The notes beneath the pieces were generated by a model. It did no database searches. It had not been told where the DNA came from and worked only from the letters and a program-made list of their open reading frames with translations. DNA of 64,000 nucleotides from Telopea speciosissima (taxonomy: Eukaryota; Streptophyta; Magnoliopsida; Proteales; Proteaceae). Shown piece after piece: positions 34,260 through 46,900 of this stretch (position 1 is the first letter of the stretch; every line of letters begins with the position of its first letter). Both the position numbers and the translations under genes were made by a program. The stretch lies in contig NC_057926.1 of assembly GCF_018873765.1 (NCBI RefSeq), positions 47,049,043 through 47,113,042 on the forward strand, given 5' to 3'.

Positions 34260-35183
34260 CCACCCACGTAAGAATAAAAGAAAAGCATTAAAAAAGGGTC
34301 CTTTAAGGGTTCACGTTATTAGTAGTTCACGTTATTAGCATGGTAGAGGTGTTCTTTGCGTGCAAGTTGTGGAAGGACTTCCTGGAATCCCTCAAGTACA
34401 AGGGAAATAATCTAGAGAAAGCCTTGATAAGATGAGATGGAATAAATGTTAACCTGTGTGTCCATCTATGCAACTGTTCTCATCCAATCATCCACGAGGG
34501 CAATCGTACTGGCACGTGTTTAGGATGATTAGGATGCCAGGTGTCAGCCTTGATCATCCTAGATGTTTGAGACCATCATCGAAGTATCGGTCCCAAATCT
34601 TCTCGTCAGAAAAAAAAGTTTGACTTATCAAATGAATAGTTTGGATTGATCACCATTTATCAAGTGAGAGTTCGGATAATACAAACAATACATAGACAAT
34701 ATTTTCAAGAGGAAGAAGGTTTTATGGATGATCCCATCCATAGATTATCAATGGATGACCCACCTAGTTGTGCAGATCTTGGTTTTGGACCTGGTTTTGG
34801 TCAGGCTTGAAATTGAGACGAGCCAAATATCGTTTCGAGGTTTCGACAGTGGATTTTGATCCTAAGCCTCCCAAGGTCAAAATTGGTTTGACCTTGGTTT
34901 CATTTCAATCAGGCTTGAAATCAAGATAACTCTGAGATCAACCAAGATTTAGTTCCATGATTGTGCAATGTAGAATAAAATGATAATTTTCACCATTGAA
35001 TGTTTAGAGAATGGTTTAAGTTTACTACTTGTCAAATTTCATTCTTGGATTTAATCGTATACCCTCACATGGATCTGGCTCTCCTTCAGCTGTGGCTGGA
35101 ACTGGAGGATCCAACATAGCCAAAGTAGGGGGGGCCTGTGAAATAACTCAAACACACATGTTTTGGCTGGGCTGGATCCTCAG
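34260..35183. other. Intergenic stretch with a repeat related to the 38.7-kb element
   Basis: At about 34780-34960 the phrases TTTTGGACCTGGTTTTGGTCAGG and TTCCATGATT echo the terminal region of the Mutator-like element at 38739-39695, so a degraded relative may lie here. No gene is supported. Confidence 0.35.
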
Positions 35184-35382
35184 ACTCCCACCACCAATTT
35201 TTATCGTATACTGTTCTTTGATCGGTGCGATTCCCTAGTGCCTTTCACAAGAGGAGGGTGGACCCCACCCAGGCAGAGTGTTTGGTCAGGTGCCCCAGGT
35301 GGGTCCCACCCCCCTCTTGTGAGAGGCACTAGGGAACCACACCCATCAGGGAACTGTGGACAATAACGATTCCTCCCACCAC
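35184..35382. mobile_element. Mutator-like MITE with 9-10-bp target duplication
   Basis: The direct repeat CTCCCACCAC (at about 35185-35194 and 35373-35382) flanks a roughly 178-bp foldback body. The left arm includes TTTTTATCG and ATTCCCTAGTGCC; the right arm reversed includes ATCGTTATTG and TTCCCTAGTGCC. The centre has GGTGGGTCCCACC-type sequence like the copies at 4569 and 5770. Confidence 0.8.
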
Positions 35383-35500
35383 TGTTGGAGAACCGAATTG
35401 CCTTCACATTTAGTGTCATACATCTTCTTGGTGATTTTTTATTTTTAAAAGCTTTATTTTACCGCTTAGCCAACTCCCAAAAGAAAAAACAAAAAATACA

Positions 35501-35546
35501 ATTTAATCTAAAACTTTTTTTTTGGGTAAAATTTAATCTAAAACTT
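35501..35546 (-). mobile_element. Hyper-truncated LINE insertion (14 bp) with 16-bp target duplication
   Basis: A perfect 16-bp repeat ATTTAATCTAAAACTT (35501-35516 and 35531-35546) flanks 14 bp: seven T then GGGTAAA. Read in reverse this is TTTACCC plus poly(A), the same tail as at 12345-12362. Confidence 0.65.
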
Positions 35547-36119
35547 GATATGCTATAAATAGATAATAGGCTTTCCATAGATATCCTATGAGTACATATA
35601 CCCTTGCCAACACAATAGACTTTTTATTTGGATCAATGTATCAAGCAATCTCTATGATAGCCAAACAGAGCCTAAACAATTAGGTCCTAATGTTTTCCCA
35701 TTTATCCCCATTAATTCGTATCTCCTGTTTATCCTCACTCCTAAGTCCTAACAAGCAGGGTAAAGAGGAAAATTTGTGAAAAAACATTAAAAACCAAGGG
35801 CCTTTCCGGAAAATTAACCTGACAGGAAAAGGACGAACCCAAATTTATGCAGGGCAGCAGAGGTAGAGAGGATCCCCATCACCCACGATTCCACGAAGGT
35901 CCCATTATTTTTAACTGTTAATTAGTGATTTTTATAATATTTTCTTTTCTCTGATACGCTGATTGCTCTGAAGAATTCAGATTTCAAATTCGAAAAAAAA
36001 AAAAACCAACGCTCATGTGGTATTGGTTTTGTTGTCGTTGCTGTTGATGCTGGTTTTTTTTAATGGCGATGGAATCCAGAGGCGACGGCATCCAATTCTC
36101 TCTCTTTTTGTTGAAAACC
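35547..36119 (+). other. Upstream region and first untranslated leader of the kinase gene
   Basis: No coding region is seen. From about 35990 the sequence turns into a leader-like stretch ending at a donor-like CAG/GTAAAG at 36120. The promoter is not clearly marked; a TATAAT-like stretch at about 35934 is the only candidate. Confidence 0.35.
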
Positions 36120-36121
36120 CA

Positions 36122-36681
36122 GGTAAAGCTATTAACTTTTCTTCTTCTCTTCTCTAATCGAACTTCTCTTTCGATCTGTAAGGACATAATGTCTCTTTAA
36201 ATTTTCTTCCCCATTTTCGAAGCAGGCTTTGTTTGTTTTTTCAAAACACAAACTTGGCTCTTTGAGGACAAAACTAGGTGGGTTTTGTGGGTGTTAAGGG
36301 AAAAGGAGCTCTCATTTCTCTCGTTCTCACAGCTTCTGGAGGTGTCTAAGGTGTTTTTTTTGGGAGTTTCAGATCTTTGAATTTCCGGATTGGTATTTAT
36401 TGGCTTTTGTTTAGAAAATCTCTTTAGGGTTTCTGAAATGAGATTTGGGGTTTTCAGCTGGCGACTGTTCTACAGGGTTTTAGTTACAGAATTACCAGTA
36501 CCTCAAAAATAGAGTTTTTTCTTTACTCTATTTGTTTTCGGAGTCACTTGAACTTAGAAAAATGGATTTGGGTTTGTTTGAGTGTTTTAAGAATGGGCAG
36601 AGCAGAGTTTTCCTGTTTCTTTCTCAAATTTGGTTTATGTTCATTAAAAATTGTGTTTTACATTTGCATTGGTGTTTTCAG
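36122..36681 (+). other. Possible 5' UTR intron of the kinase gene
   Basis: A good donor (CCAG/GTAAAGC, about 36122) and a good acceptor (TTGGTGTTTTCAG near 36681) bracket T-rich sequence upstream of the start codon. Plant genes of this kind often have an intron in the leader. This is an inference from splice-site shape only. Confidence 0.4.
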
Positions 36682-36744
36682 GTGTCACGAGCTCTTCTTT
36701 TTAGTATACGCTTGTAGGTGGGTACTTGGTAGTGGATGTTGGTA

Positions 36745-37936
36745 ATGGCTGACTCGGTAGATTCAATTTTGGAATTCCTCCGAAGAAATCGATTTACAAG
36801 GGCTGAGGCTGCTTTGCGTGGTGAGCTCAGTAACCACCCGGATTTGAATGGATCACTTCAAAAACCCATCATGAAAGAAAGGGAGGAGGAAAAACCAGAG
36901 GTAAGCAACCGGGGATCAGATGCTCAAAGTAGTGCTGAAGTTTCCAACGAACTTATTGTGAAGGAGATTGAGTATGGTACTAGTAGAAATGGCTATGAAA
37001 GCAAATGGAGACCTTCCTCTTTTGTTGGGGAAAGAAATATGCCTTGTGAATTAGTTGGGACGACTGAGAAGAGCTTCTGTTTTACTCAAGGTTCTCAGGA
37101 CAACCAACCAGATCTGCACCCGTGGAAATTTAATCCCAATAATGGTCCTTTTGATCTATTGCAGAAGGATGGTGATAATAATACTACCAACTTTTCAGAG
37201 CTTCAAATATCTGAACAATCAAAGCAACATTCTCATGCCTCAGATAAAAGGGACAAGGTTATTGGAGTGACGAAATCTGGAGAATATGCTGCAGAGATGG
37301 GTTTGTCTGGGGAACAGAAAACTTTATGGCCTGGAAGTGCAAGTGCAAGTAAATCCAGTTTTGAACTGAAATTTGAGAGGAGTCAGATAAGAGAGCGCAA
37401 AGAACTTGGTCAGCAATGTGGACCTAATCCTACATCCTCTAAGGATGGCTTAATGGATGGCCTGTGGTCAAATAATGAGGAACCCACACATTCATCTTCA
37501 GATCCTTGGAAAGAGTGCTCTGTCAAGACTGTTTTCCCATTCTCCAAAGGTGATGCATCAACTAGTTATGATAGTGCTCTTGCTTCTGGTGACAAAAGAA
37601 AAGAAGGAAAGGGGAAATTAGAGACTAATGATATCAGGGCAGTCATGAAGGAGCAGGTGGATGAGATTGGAAGAGCTATATTTTTTGGGAAGTCTCAGGG
37701 AATTTCAGAGCAGAAGAATGTCTGTAGCTTAGATTTACCACTTGCAGGGAATCACAAGGAGGAGTTTCCAAGGTTGCCTCCTGTTAAACTAAAGTCAGAG
37801 GACAAGCCAGTAAACATTCATTGGGAGGAAAAATTTGATCACTATGGACATGAAGCAAAGCTCAACAACTTGGATACCACTACATTGATTGGATCCTTTT
37901 TGGATGTTCCGGTTGGACAAGAAATCAATTCAGCAG
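36745..37936 (+). CDS. DYRK-type kinase, coding exon 1
   Basis: Encodes the LisH-like N-terminus and the Ser/Lys-rich linker. The reading frame remains open beyond the exon to 38058, but the donor CAG/GTTTGT at 37936-37937 restores the family sequence (NSAG then GKR) when joined to the exon at 49832. Phase 1 junction. Confidence 0.9.
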
Positions 37937-40900
37937 GTTTGTTTATTAAAATGTTTTTGGTCAGGATCTGTGATCATGCGTTAGCTTATCTGCGTCTTAG
38001 GTGCTTGCTTTGGTATTGTGCAAACCACACAGACTGTTCTTTAAGCCTGTCATTCTGAATGAAATTGTTTCAGAATAACTGTACGTTATGTCTTCCTGCC
38101 ACTTTTGGTATTCTTGATACGTGTAGTTTTTGCCTATCAGTCTCCATGTTTTTTGGTGTTTTGGTTGTGTTCGTTATACATACATTATAATGCTTCCATT
38201 ATTTATTTTCCATATACTTGAAATTCTGTCATCGTGAACTATTTCATAATTCTTTTTCCCCAGAGCTTGTGTGCCCTTAAGATGGTCTGTAACATAATTG
38301 CTTTGCGTGTGTGGGTTTGAGATTAAGTGTTGATCCACTGATTTTCATGTCATGAATATTTTTCTATTATATTTTAGTTTTCTCTTTGTGAGGGGGATAG
38401 GGGTAGTTGGGGAATCTGATGGGGATGGTGAGTTTGACTGAGACCTAAAGGTACGGTAACCTTGTAGTGAGTAGGGGCTGAGAAGATGAGGATTCACTTT
38501 GAGAATCATAAAGATGTGCCTCCCTCCCACCCTCCACCCCCCCTCCCGAATAAAAAAAGGAGAAGGTTTCTATGTACGTCAAAGGAAATTGCTTATTGTG
38601 AATGTCAAAAAGACATGACCTATCCAAAAAGAGCCAATAACTGACTATTGAATGTGGCAGGAGTTTATTTTAATGGAAATGGATCCTTTTGAGATCTTCA
38701 ATCTGAATTTACCAATCCACAAGAAGCTTGGTTTGCATCATGGTTCGAGAACTCGGTTTCGGACCTGGTTTCGCTCAGGCCAAAAACCGAGTTGGACTGA
38801 GATTTCGGTGAGATCTTGACAAGTTGGTGCACTTTTTTTTTGAACACGTTTGATGGTTTCGGTGGGTTTTTGACCTAGTTTGGTCATGAAACTTGGTATA
38901 CAATCTATTTTGGACCATCAAAACACAATGGCACTATCAGATTGAGTTTGACTTAGTGGGAAACCAGGACAAACACTTATTTATGCCGAACGTCATTAAA
39001 GTAAATGTTTTTTATGTTTGTTATTTCAATTACTTAAGATATTATTATTCATAAATAAGCAAATACCCCTATTTGAATCCAATAAAAATAGATTTTGATA
39101 GCATTCGCGCACAGTAAACAAACAGAATTTATAGATTTGAGAAAACCCGCAGCATTTAAAAGTTGATAATTGCACCTACCGCCGAAAATCCAGCTTTTGT
39201 TCTTGAACTGGGGGGTTGACTTTTTATCGAAGGATCCTTCTTTCGTTTCGCATTTAGGTTTTTGGTAATGTTTTATCATATTGAGATTTATGGAATTTAT
39301 AGATTCTAGAAAACCCACAACATTTAAAAGTTGAAAAGTGCACCTAACCCCGAAAATCCAGTTTTTGTTCTTGAACTGGGGGGTTGACTTTTTATCCTTT
39401 TGGAATTTTATTTTTTAACTATTTTAATTGGATTTAAATAGGGGGTATTTGCTTATTTATGAATAATATCTTAAGTAAATGAAAACTTAAATGATGTTAG
39501 GCATAAATAAGTGTCTGTACTGGTTTCTGCCATAAGAGTCTGTCTTTGTTTCTAGCACAAATAAGTCTGCATACCAAGGTTCCCCACCAAGATCTCAGCC
39601 AAGACAATGTATTCCTTCTATTTCGCCTAGAATCTCGTCTCGGTTTTGCAATAAAACCGAGATATTACCAAGATCTCGGCGAGTTCTTGTTCCATGGTTT
39701 GCATTTGCCAAAAATAGTCAATTGACCCATCCAAATTTCCATTCTGTTGAAGATCTTATGCTGCCTGAGGCAGCTGATCCATTGAAACAAGTGCAAGCCG
39801 ATGTATTCAACCAGAAGTCCCAGAGTTGTGACCTAATTCTTGCAGTGAAGTCTCTAGGGCCTGCCCCCCCTTTCCCCCCTTCCCCTCTATTTTGAAAAGG
39901 ATTTAAGGCTTGTTAATGAAGAGGTTGACATGGAATTACCAGGTCTATGTCATCTCACAGGAGTTGTCATTGTAGACTCTGAATGGATAATGCAACTCAG
40001 CTTCCTTTGGTTGTAAACTACAGAGTCATGATGAAATATGTTCGGTTCTGTTATGGTTCCTTATGTCTTTTCTAATTGACCCCCTGATTGAAGAAAAAAT
40101 TAAGCAAAGGACCTGCTGGAGCAAACTGTAAGCTGATTATTTCTCTCGGAAAGTTTCTAAGCAACCAACATGTCGACCTAGCCATAACTAGCCTGCTGAG
40201 AATCTTTGTTCACAGGGAAACGTGGGTTCCAGATCTAACATTCGATTTGTCATTCAGTACTTGAAATTTAATGTATATGGTTATTTCTCTTCAGTGCTCT
40301 AATTGATGTGTTGCATATCCGGATAAGGTACTGGATAAGGCTGAAGAAGAAACAGTTGAGGTTGAAGTAATTACAGTTAGGCCAGCAGACAATACTGAAG
40401 GAGACTGCTTTGATATTTTGAGATTTTTTTGACCTCTCCGAAGATTTTTATGTCTAAGATGAAACTGATGTAAAGGACAGTATTGCAGCTTGGTGAGGTT
40501 ATGCTTAGAGCTACTAATGTTATGGTTGAAGAAGCTGAGAATTATGGGGCCAGTCATGTTGTGCTTGAATGAAAACAGAGCATATGAATTGGAAAACAGA
40601 GTATGGAACAACTGAAGTAAAGCGAAGAACTTCTGATCTGGAATTAGCTCTAAGACTAAATTGAATTGGAAGCAGAGTAATAGAAGAGGAGTAACTTGGG
40701 AATCCACCCATAAATTAGGGAATCCATCCTAGAATGAGGAATTCCAATCTGAAAACCTCTACCTTAGGGGAGATCTATCCTAGCATACTATGAATCTACA
40801 TGGTTCAAAAGAAGAGAAAAATTCATAATTTATCCAAAAAATTGTGATCCTGTTAAGAGATCAGAATTAGGTTGAATGCTTGGATGATTAATTATCATCC

Positions 40901-43900
40901 CAAGCACATCTATTTATATTCATAATGAGGTATGGAAAATAATTACATAAGCAATGTGGGACTAAACCACACATACAAGACATAATAAAAAAGGAGAAAA
41001 AGTCCAGAATACCCCCATGGTATTCTGGCCCATATAATCTAACACTCCCCCTCAAGTTGGAGCATAGATATCATGCATGCCCAACTTGACTAAGATAGGA
41101 AGAAACAATTTGCCACTTAGTCCCTTAGTGAACACATTAGCCAGTTGGTCAGTAGACTTCACAAAGGGAACACAAATAAGTCCGGCTTCAAGCTTCTCCT
41201 TGATGAAATGTCGGTCAACCTCCACGTGCTTAGTACGATCATGCTGGACAGGGTTATGAGCAATGCTAATGGCGGCTTTATTGTGACCTTTATTGTCACA
41301 ATAAAGCAACATGGGAAGATGGACAGCAACATCGATATCCTGCAATAATCCTCTAAGCCATAGAAGTTCACAAATTCCTTGGGCTGTAGCACGAAACTCG
41401 GCTTCAGCATTGGACCTAGCCACAACATTCTGCTTTTTGCTACGCCATGTGACAAGGTTCCCACCCACAAAGGAACAATCGCCAGAGATAGATTTTCTGT
41501 CAGTAGAATCAGCCCAATCGGCATCAGTATAAGCTTCAATCCTCAGGTGACCATTGGGAGAGAGAAGAATTCCCTTTCCTGGAGTAGACTTCAAATACCG
41601 CAAAATACGACGGACTGCATTCATACGTGAGGAATAGGGGTCATGCATAAACTGGCTCACCAAACTTTCAGCAACAGCTATGTCAGGTCGTGTGTGAGAG
41701 AGGTAGATTAGTTTGCCCACTAATCGCTGATAACAACCCTTGTCAACAGGTTCACCCTTTTTCTCCTTAAGTTTTGTAGTAGCTTCCATAGGAGTATCTG
41801 AAGGATGACAACCTAGCAGCCCAGTCTTAGTCAATAGATCAAGGATATATTTTCTTTGAGAAAGAAAGATGCCCTTCGAAGATCGAGCAACTTCTATCCC
41901 TAGAAAATATTTTAGAGGGCCAAGATCTTTTACTTCAAAGTCACCGCCAAGGAAGAGCTTTAAATTCTTGATAGCATCACCATCATTACTAGTGATTACA
42001 ATATCATCCACATATACCATGAGAAGAGTTACCTTGTCACCAACACGTCTGATAAACAAAGTGTGATCAGCATTGTTCTGCTTATAACCTGCTGAAATCA
42101 TAGCCTTGTAAAATCTGCCAAACCAGGCCCTAGGTGACTGCTTCAACCCATAAAGTGTACGCTTCAATTTACAGACCCTGCCCTTAGTCTTGTCATTAGA
42201 GAAGCCTGGTGGAATGTCCATATATACCTCCTCCTCAAGCTCCCCATGGAGGAAGGCATTCTTTACATCTAACTGTTGAAGATCCCACCCAAGATTTACA
42301 GCACAAGATAATAACACCCTGACAGTGTTGAGCTTGGCCACTGATGCAAAGGTCTCCTGATAATCAACTCCATAAGTTTGAGTGAACCCCTTTGCAACCA
42401 GACGTGCCTTATATCGATCCATAGAACCATCAGCCTTCTGTTTGACCGCAAAGACCCATTTACATCCAACTGGTTTTTTCCTTGGAGGAAGAGCCACAAG
42501 ATCCCATGTATTATTTTTATGTAGTGCTCTCATTTCTTCTAACATTGCTACCTTCCACTTTCCATCTGTAGATGCTTCCTGCCAATTTTTAGGAATCGAA
42601 ACAGAAGAAAGAGAAGATACAAAAGCACGAAAGAAGGGAGAAAGAGAACTATAAGACACAACACGAGATATGGGATGTAAAGTGCAAGTCCTAGTACCTT
42701 TGCGATGAGCAATAGGTAGGTTGGAAGAAGAGAGATTACCAGGAGATGGAGAATCTGGATCTGGATCCGGCAATTGGATGGGTATTGGTGCTAAAGTGGA
42801 TTGCAGCTGCCCTCTGTTGGTTCTGCCCTTTGTATAGGTGAGTATGTTGGAGTTGTCAATTCTCTTCTGAAATTCACCAATAGTTCTCTGGACTGGAGTC
42901 AGCTCCCCTTGAATAGGAACATTAACAACACTATTTTCTATGGTCTCCCCCTGTAAAGGATTCCCGTTAGGTGAGGGAGGAACAGCCAGAGGAGGTTGGG
43001 CATTGATTAAAGTAGGATGGGCAGCAGCCGTGGGTGGTGGTAAAAGAGGCAGGGCAGCAGCCAGAGGAACTTCCAGTGGAGGAATCTCAAGAGACACATC
43101 TTCACTAGAACTCTCCCCCTGAAGAAGTGGTGAAGAATAATAAGAAAGGGTCTCATGGAAAACAACATCAATACTAACTAAGGTACGGCGGGAAGGGGGA
43201 TGGTAACACTTATAACCTTTCTGGGTTGGAGAATAACCCAAGAAAATACAGCGGAGCACCCTAGGTTCAAGTTTGCCTGGAGATCTGGTATCTCTAGCAT
43301 AACACACACACCCAAATACTTTGGGAGGCACAATAAAGAAGGAATGACCCAGTAAAACATCAGAGGGGCTACGGGAGTTAAGAACCCGAGAAGGTAACCT
43401 ATTGATGAGATAAGCTGCAGTTAGAACCGCATCCCCCCAATATTGAGATGGGACATTCTACGCAAACAGCAAAGCCCTTGCCATTTCCAATAAGTGGCGA
43501 TTTTTCCTTTCTGCCACACCATTCTGGGCAGGGGTATCAACACAACTAGTTTGGTGAATAATTCCATGATCAACCAAATATTTTTGAAATTGGGATTCAG
43601 TATACTCGGTTCCATTATCACTTCTCAATATTTTGAGAGTAGCCTGGAACTGAGTTTGGATCATTTTATGAAAATGCTGAAAACATGAAAAAACCTGATT
43701 TTTTGTGTGCAAAAGATACACCCAGGTGTTCCTAGAATGACAATCAATGAAAGATACAAACCAACGATGACCAGAAAGAGAAGTCCTACGACTAGGACCC
43801 CAAACATCAGAATGCACCAATTGAAAACAAGAAGAACTCCTTTTATTTGAAAGTGGATAAGTTGAACGTGTCTGTTTGGCCAGAACACAAGCCTCCCAAA

Positions 43901-46900
43901 AAAAGTCATCCTTAGTACGTAGGGTGACCAAACTAGGAAATAAATGAGTTAAAATTCCTAAAGGGGGGTGACCTAACCGAGAATGCCACTGGTAGAGTTC
44001 AGAAGAGACCAAAGAGCTCTGGAGTAGCGGAGAAGGTAATGGTGGTGGAGAGAAGCGACCGTCATCAAGCAGGTACAGCCCACCGTGCACTTTACCCAAT
44101 CCAATCGTCTTCCCAGATTCCAGATCTTGAAACACACAATGAGAAGGAAAAAAAGTGACTTTGCAGTTAAGATCACGAGTGATACTACTAATGGAAAGAG
44201 GGTTAGTAGTAAAATTAAGAATATGCAAAACAGAAGACAAGGGAAGAGATGAAGTGCAGTTGATGATTCCTTTTCCAGATATGGAAGAAAGGGAACCATC
44301 AGCCACTCTGACCTTGTCTTTCCCAGAAGTGGGAGAATATCTATGAAATAGACTAGAGGAACCGGTCATGTGATCTGTAGCTCCAGAATCTATGATCCAT
44401 GGATGGGAAGCTACAGAAGCACAATGACCTCCAAAAGGGATACCTGACCGGGCAAAGTGTGAACCTGAAGGAGCAGAAGAATTGGTAGTAGCTGATGTGG
44501 TAGAGGCAGCAGCAGCGGAAGACCTCAGCATACGTAGGAGTGCCTGTTGATCATCCTGGGATAGACCGATTGTCGATTCTGCGGGGGCTGCGATATGATC
44601 TCGATCTGATGGGCCTTGGTCTTTGTCTTTATCTTTGTCTTGGCAGCCCTTTTAACTTCAAAATCAGCCGGTTTCCCATGAAGTTTCCAGCACTTCTCTT
44701 TGGTGTGGTAGGGTTTGTGACAGTGCTCACAAACAACAGTCTCTGTAGTAGAATCACCAAGAGAAGCAGTGCCATTAGGTGCAGGAGGGGCCGGGGCAGC
44801 AGCCTTGAGAGCTGATCTGTCAGTAATAGGAGGGTGCAACATGGCAGCTCTACGGTTTTCTTCAGAGGAGACCAGGGCATAGGACTGTTCAAGTGTGGGA
44901 AAAGGCTTGTGTCCCAACACTTGAACCCGAATCTAATCATACTCCACATTCAACCCAGCCAAAAAATCATAAACCCTGATCTTGTCCACATGTTTCTTGT
45001 ATTAGGTAATATCAGCAGCTGTACTTGGGCGAAAGTCAGAAAAGTGATCCAGTTGCTGCCAAAGGCTACGCAAAGTAGCATAATATTTGGAGACTGTCAA
45101 ATCTCCTTGAGTAGTGTGAAGGACCTTCTTCCTGAGTTCATATACCTGGGCATCATTGCCAAGCTGCTCATAGGTCTCCTTGCAAGCTGTCCAAATCTTT
45201 GAGGCTGTGTCAAGGAGAAGAAAATTATGCTGCAGATCGGAAGCCATAGAGCCAATGAGGTAGGACATGAGAACTCCATTGTTGGCCAGCCACCTGTCAT
45301 GAGCAGCCCCAATCTCAGTTGGCATAACACTGGTGCCAGTAACATGACCAGTAAGGCCACGGCCAGCAATGGCAAAGGAAGTAGACCTAGACCAAAGCAA
45401 GTAATTAGTGCCATCCAACTTGATTGGATTAGGAGGAAAGGTATGATAATCTGTTTTACTGTGTCCATCACCAACAGAAGTAGCAGTCGAATCCACTGGG
45501 TCACCCATTAGAACAGTAGAGAAGCCCAAATCACAGAGAGGGGCTGTTGTGAAGAGAAACCTAAGAAATTCTTCAAGTTAAGGGCTGAAAATTGGATGAG
45601 AGCCCTCTGGTAATGGTAGAATAATGATCTCCAAAAATCAGCAACAACAGTCAAGGAAATCCCTGAGATCGATTTTTACAGGGTTTTGAAAAAACCTGTA
45701 ATTGCTGAAATCGATGTAGGGAAGAAGGAGAGCAAAAGCACTGCAGATGGAGCTGAAAATATGATCGAATGGTCCTCTAGTAATGCTGAATCACCCTGCC
45801 AAATATCAGCCGCAACAGAAACATGCAATCCTTAGATCAATATTGATTAGGATTTTGAAAAAAAACCCTGAATTGCTGAAATCGATGAAGGATAGAGGAT
45901 GCCCAAAAACTGAAGTGTTGCAGCCCCAATCAAGGTCGAGTGTGCCTTTATAAGTAGAGAGCCAGCCTTAAAAAATCAGAACCAATAGAAGTCACCAGCC
46001 CCTAGATCGATAGGTGTCAAGGTTTTGGAAAAAAACCTGTTTTTGGTGAAAAATCGATCTTAGGGGGTCTTGAACAGATCTGAAGATAGGGACAGATGTA
46101 AAGAAGATGGCCTGCTGCAGCTCTTGGTCTTCAAATAGGAGGAGTGGTCCCTTGTAGCAGAGATGGAAGCAGCCCCCAAAAAACTGAAGATTCCAAATAT
46201 CGCAGACAGGTAGTGGTGTCCCTATCGAGCAGAAAATTGCACCATGGAAAAGAGGTAATGGAGGACAGCAACTAGATCTTGTAGATCACCTCATTAGTGC
46301 TGCCCTAGTGGGAGAATGAAGAGCAAGAGAAGAGAAGGAAGAAACCGAGAATGAAAGAAAAGGAAAGAAGGAACTGAAATCGAGAATGGAAGAGAGGGGG
46401 GGTCCCTAATTCGAGATCTGCTCTGATACCATGTTAAGAGATCAGAATTAGGCTGAATGCTTGGATGATTAATTATCATCCCAAGCACATCTATTTATAT
46501 TCATAATGAGGTATGGAAAATAATTACATAAGCAATGTGGAACTAAACCACACATACAAGACATAATAAAAAAGGAGAAAAAGTCCAGAATACCCCCACG
46601 GTATTCTGGCCCATATAATCTAACAGATCCTTATGGAGCTGCTTACAAACCTACTTATATCAGTAGTAAATAAGTATCCTGATTGGAAACGCCTATAAAC
46701 ACCTATCCAAATCATAGTTGTCAAGGGATCGCCTAGGTGCTGCCTTAGCATCCGGGCGGAAATCTGGGCCAGGGCGAGCTGTCGCCTTTTTGTCCAAGAC
46801 ATGTGTGCCTTTTTACTTTTAATTCCATTTCTGAAAATTCTATGTGTTTGTGTACGTAGATCTTGTACATAGTGCTACATGGAATCATGTTATTAGAAAG

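Larger units (their letters stand above)
40846..46630 (-). mobile_element. Ty1/copia retrotransposon A, complete, antisense in kinase intron 1
   Basis: The element spans 40851-46625 (5,775 bp) between perfect 5-bp target repeats GATCC (40846-40850 and 46626-46630). The LTRs are 194 bp each, start TGTTAAGAGA and end TCTAACA, and differ by only three substitutions. Domain order on the minus strand is gag, protease, integrase, reverse transcriptase, RNase H, which is the copia order. A primer site complementary to initiator Met-tRNA and a polypurine tract lie at the correct places. The polyprotein is broken (see 41052-45508). It is closely related to element B at 53149. Confidence 0.95.

Noticed and set aside
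40291-40707. 138-residue minus-strand frame left of copia element A
   Set aside because: No recognisable domain, located in an intron, and composition is like its flanks.
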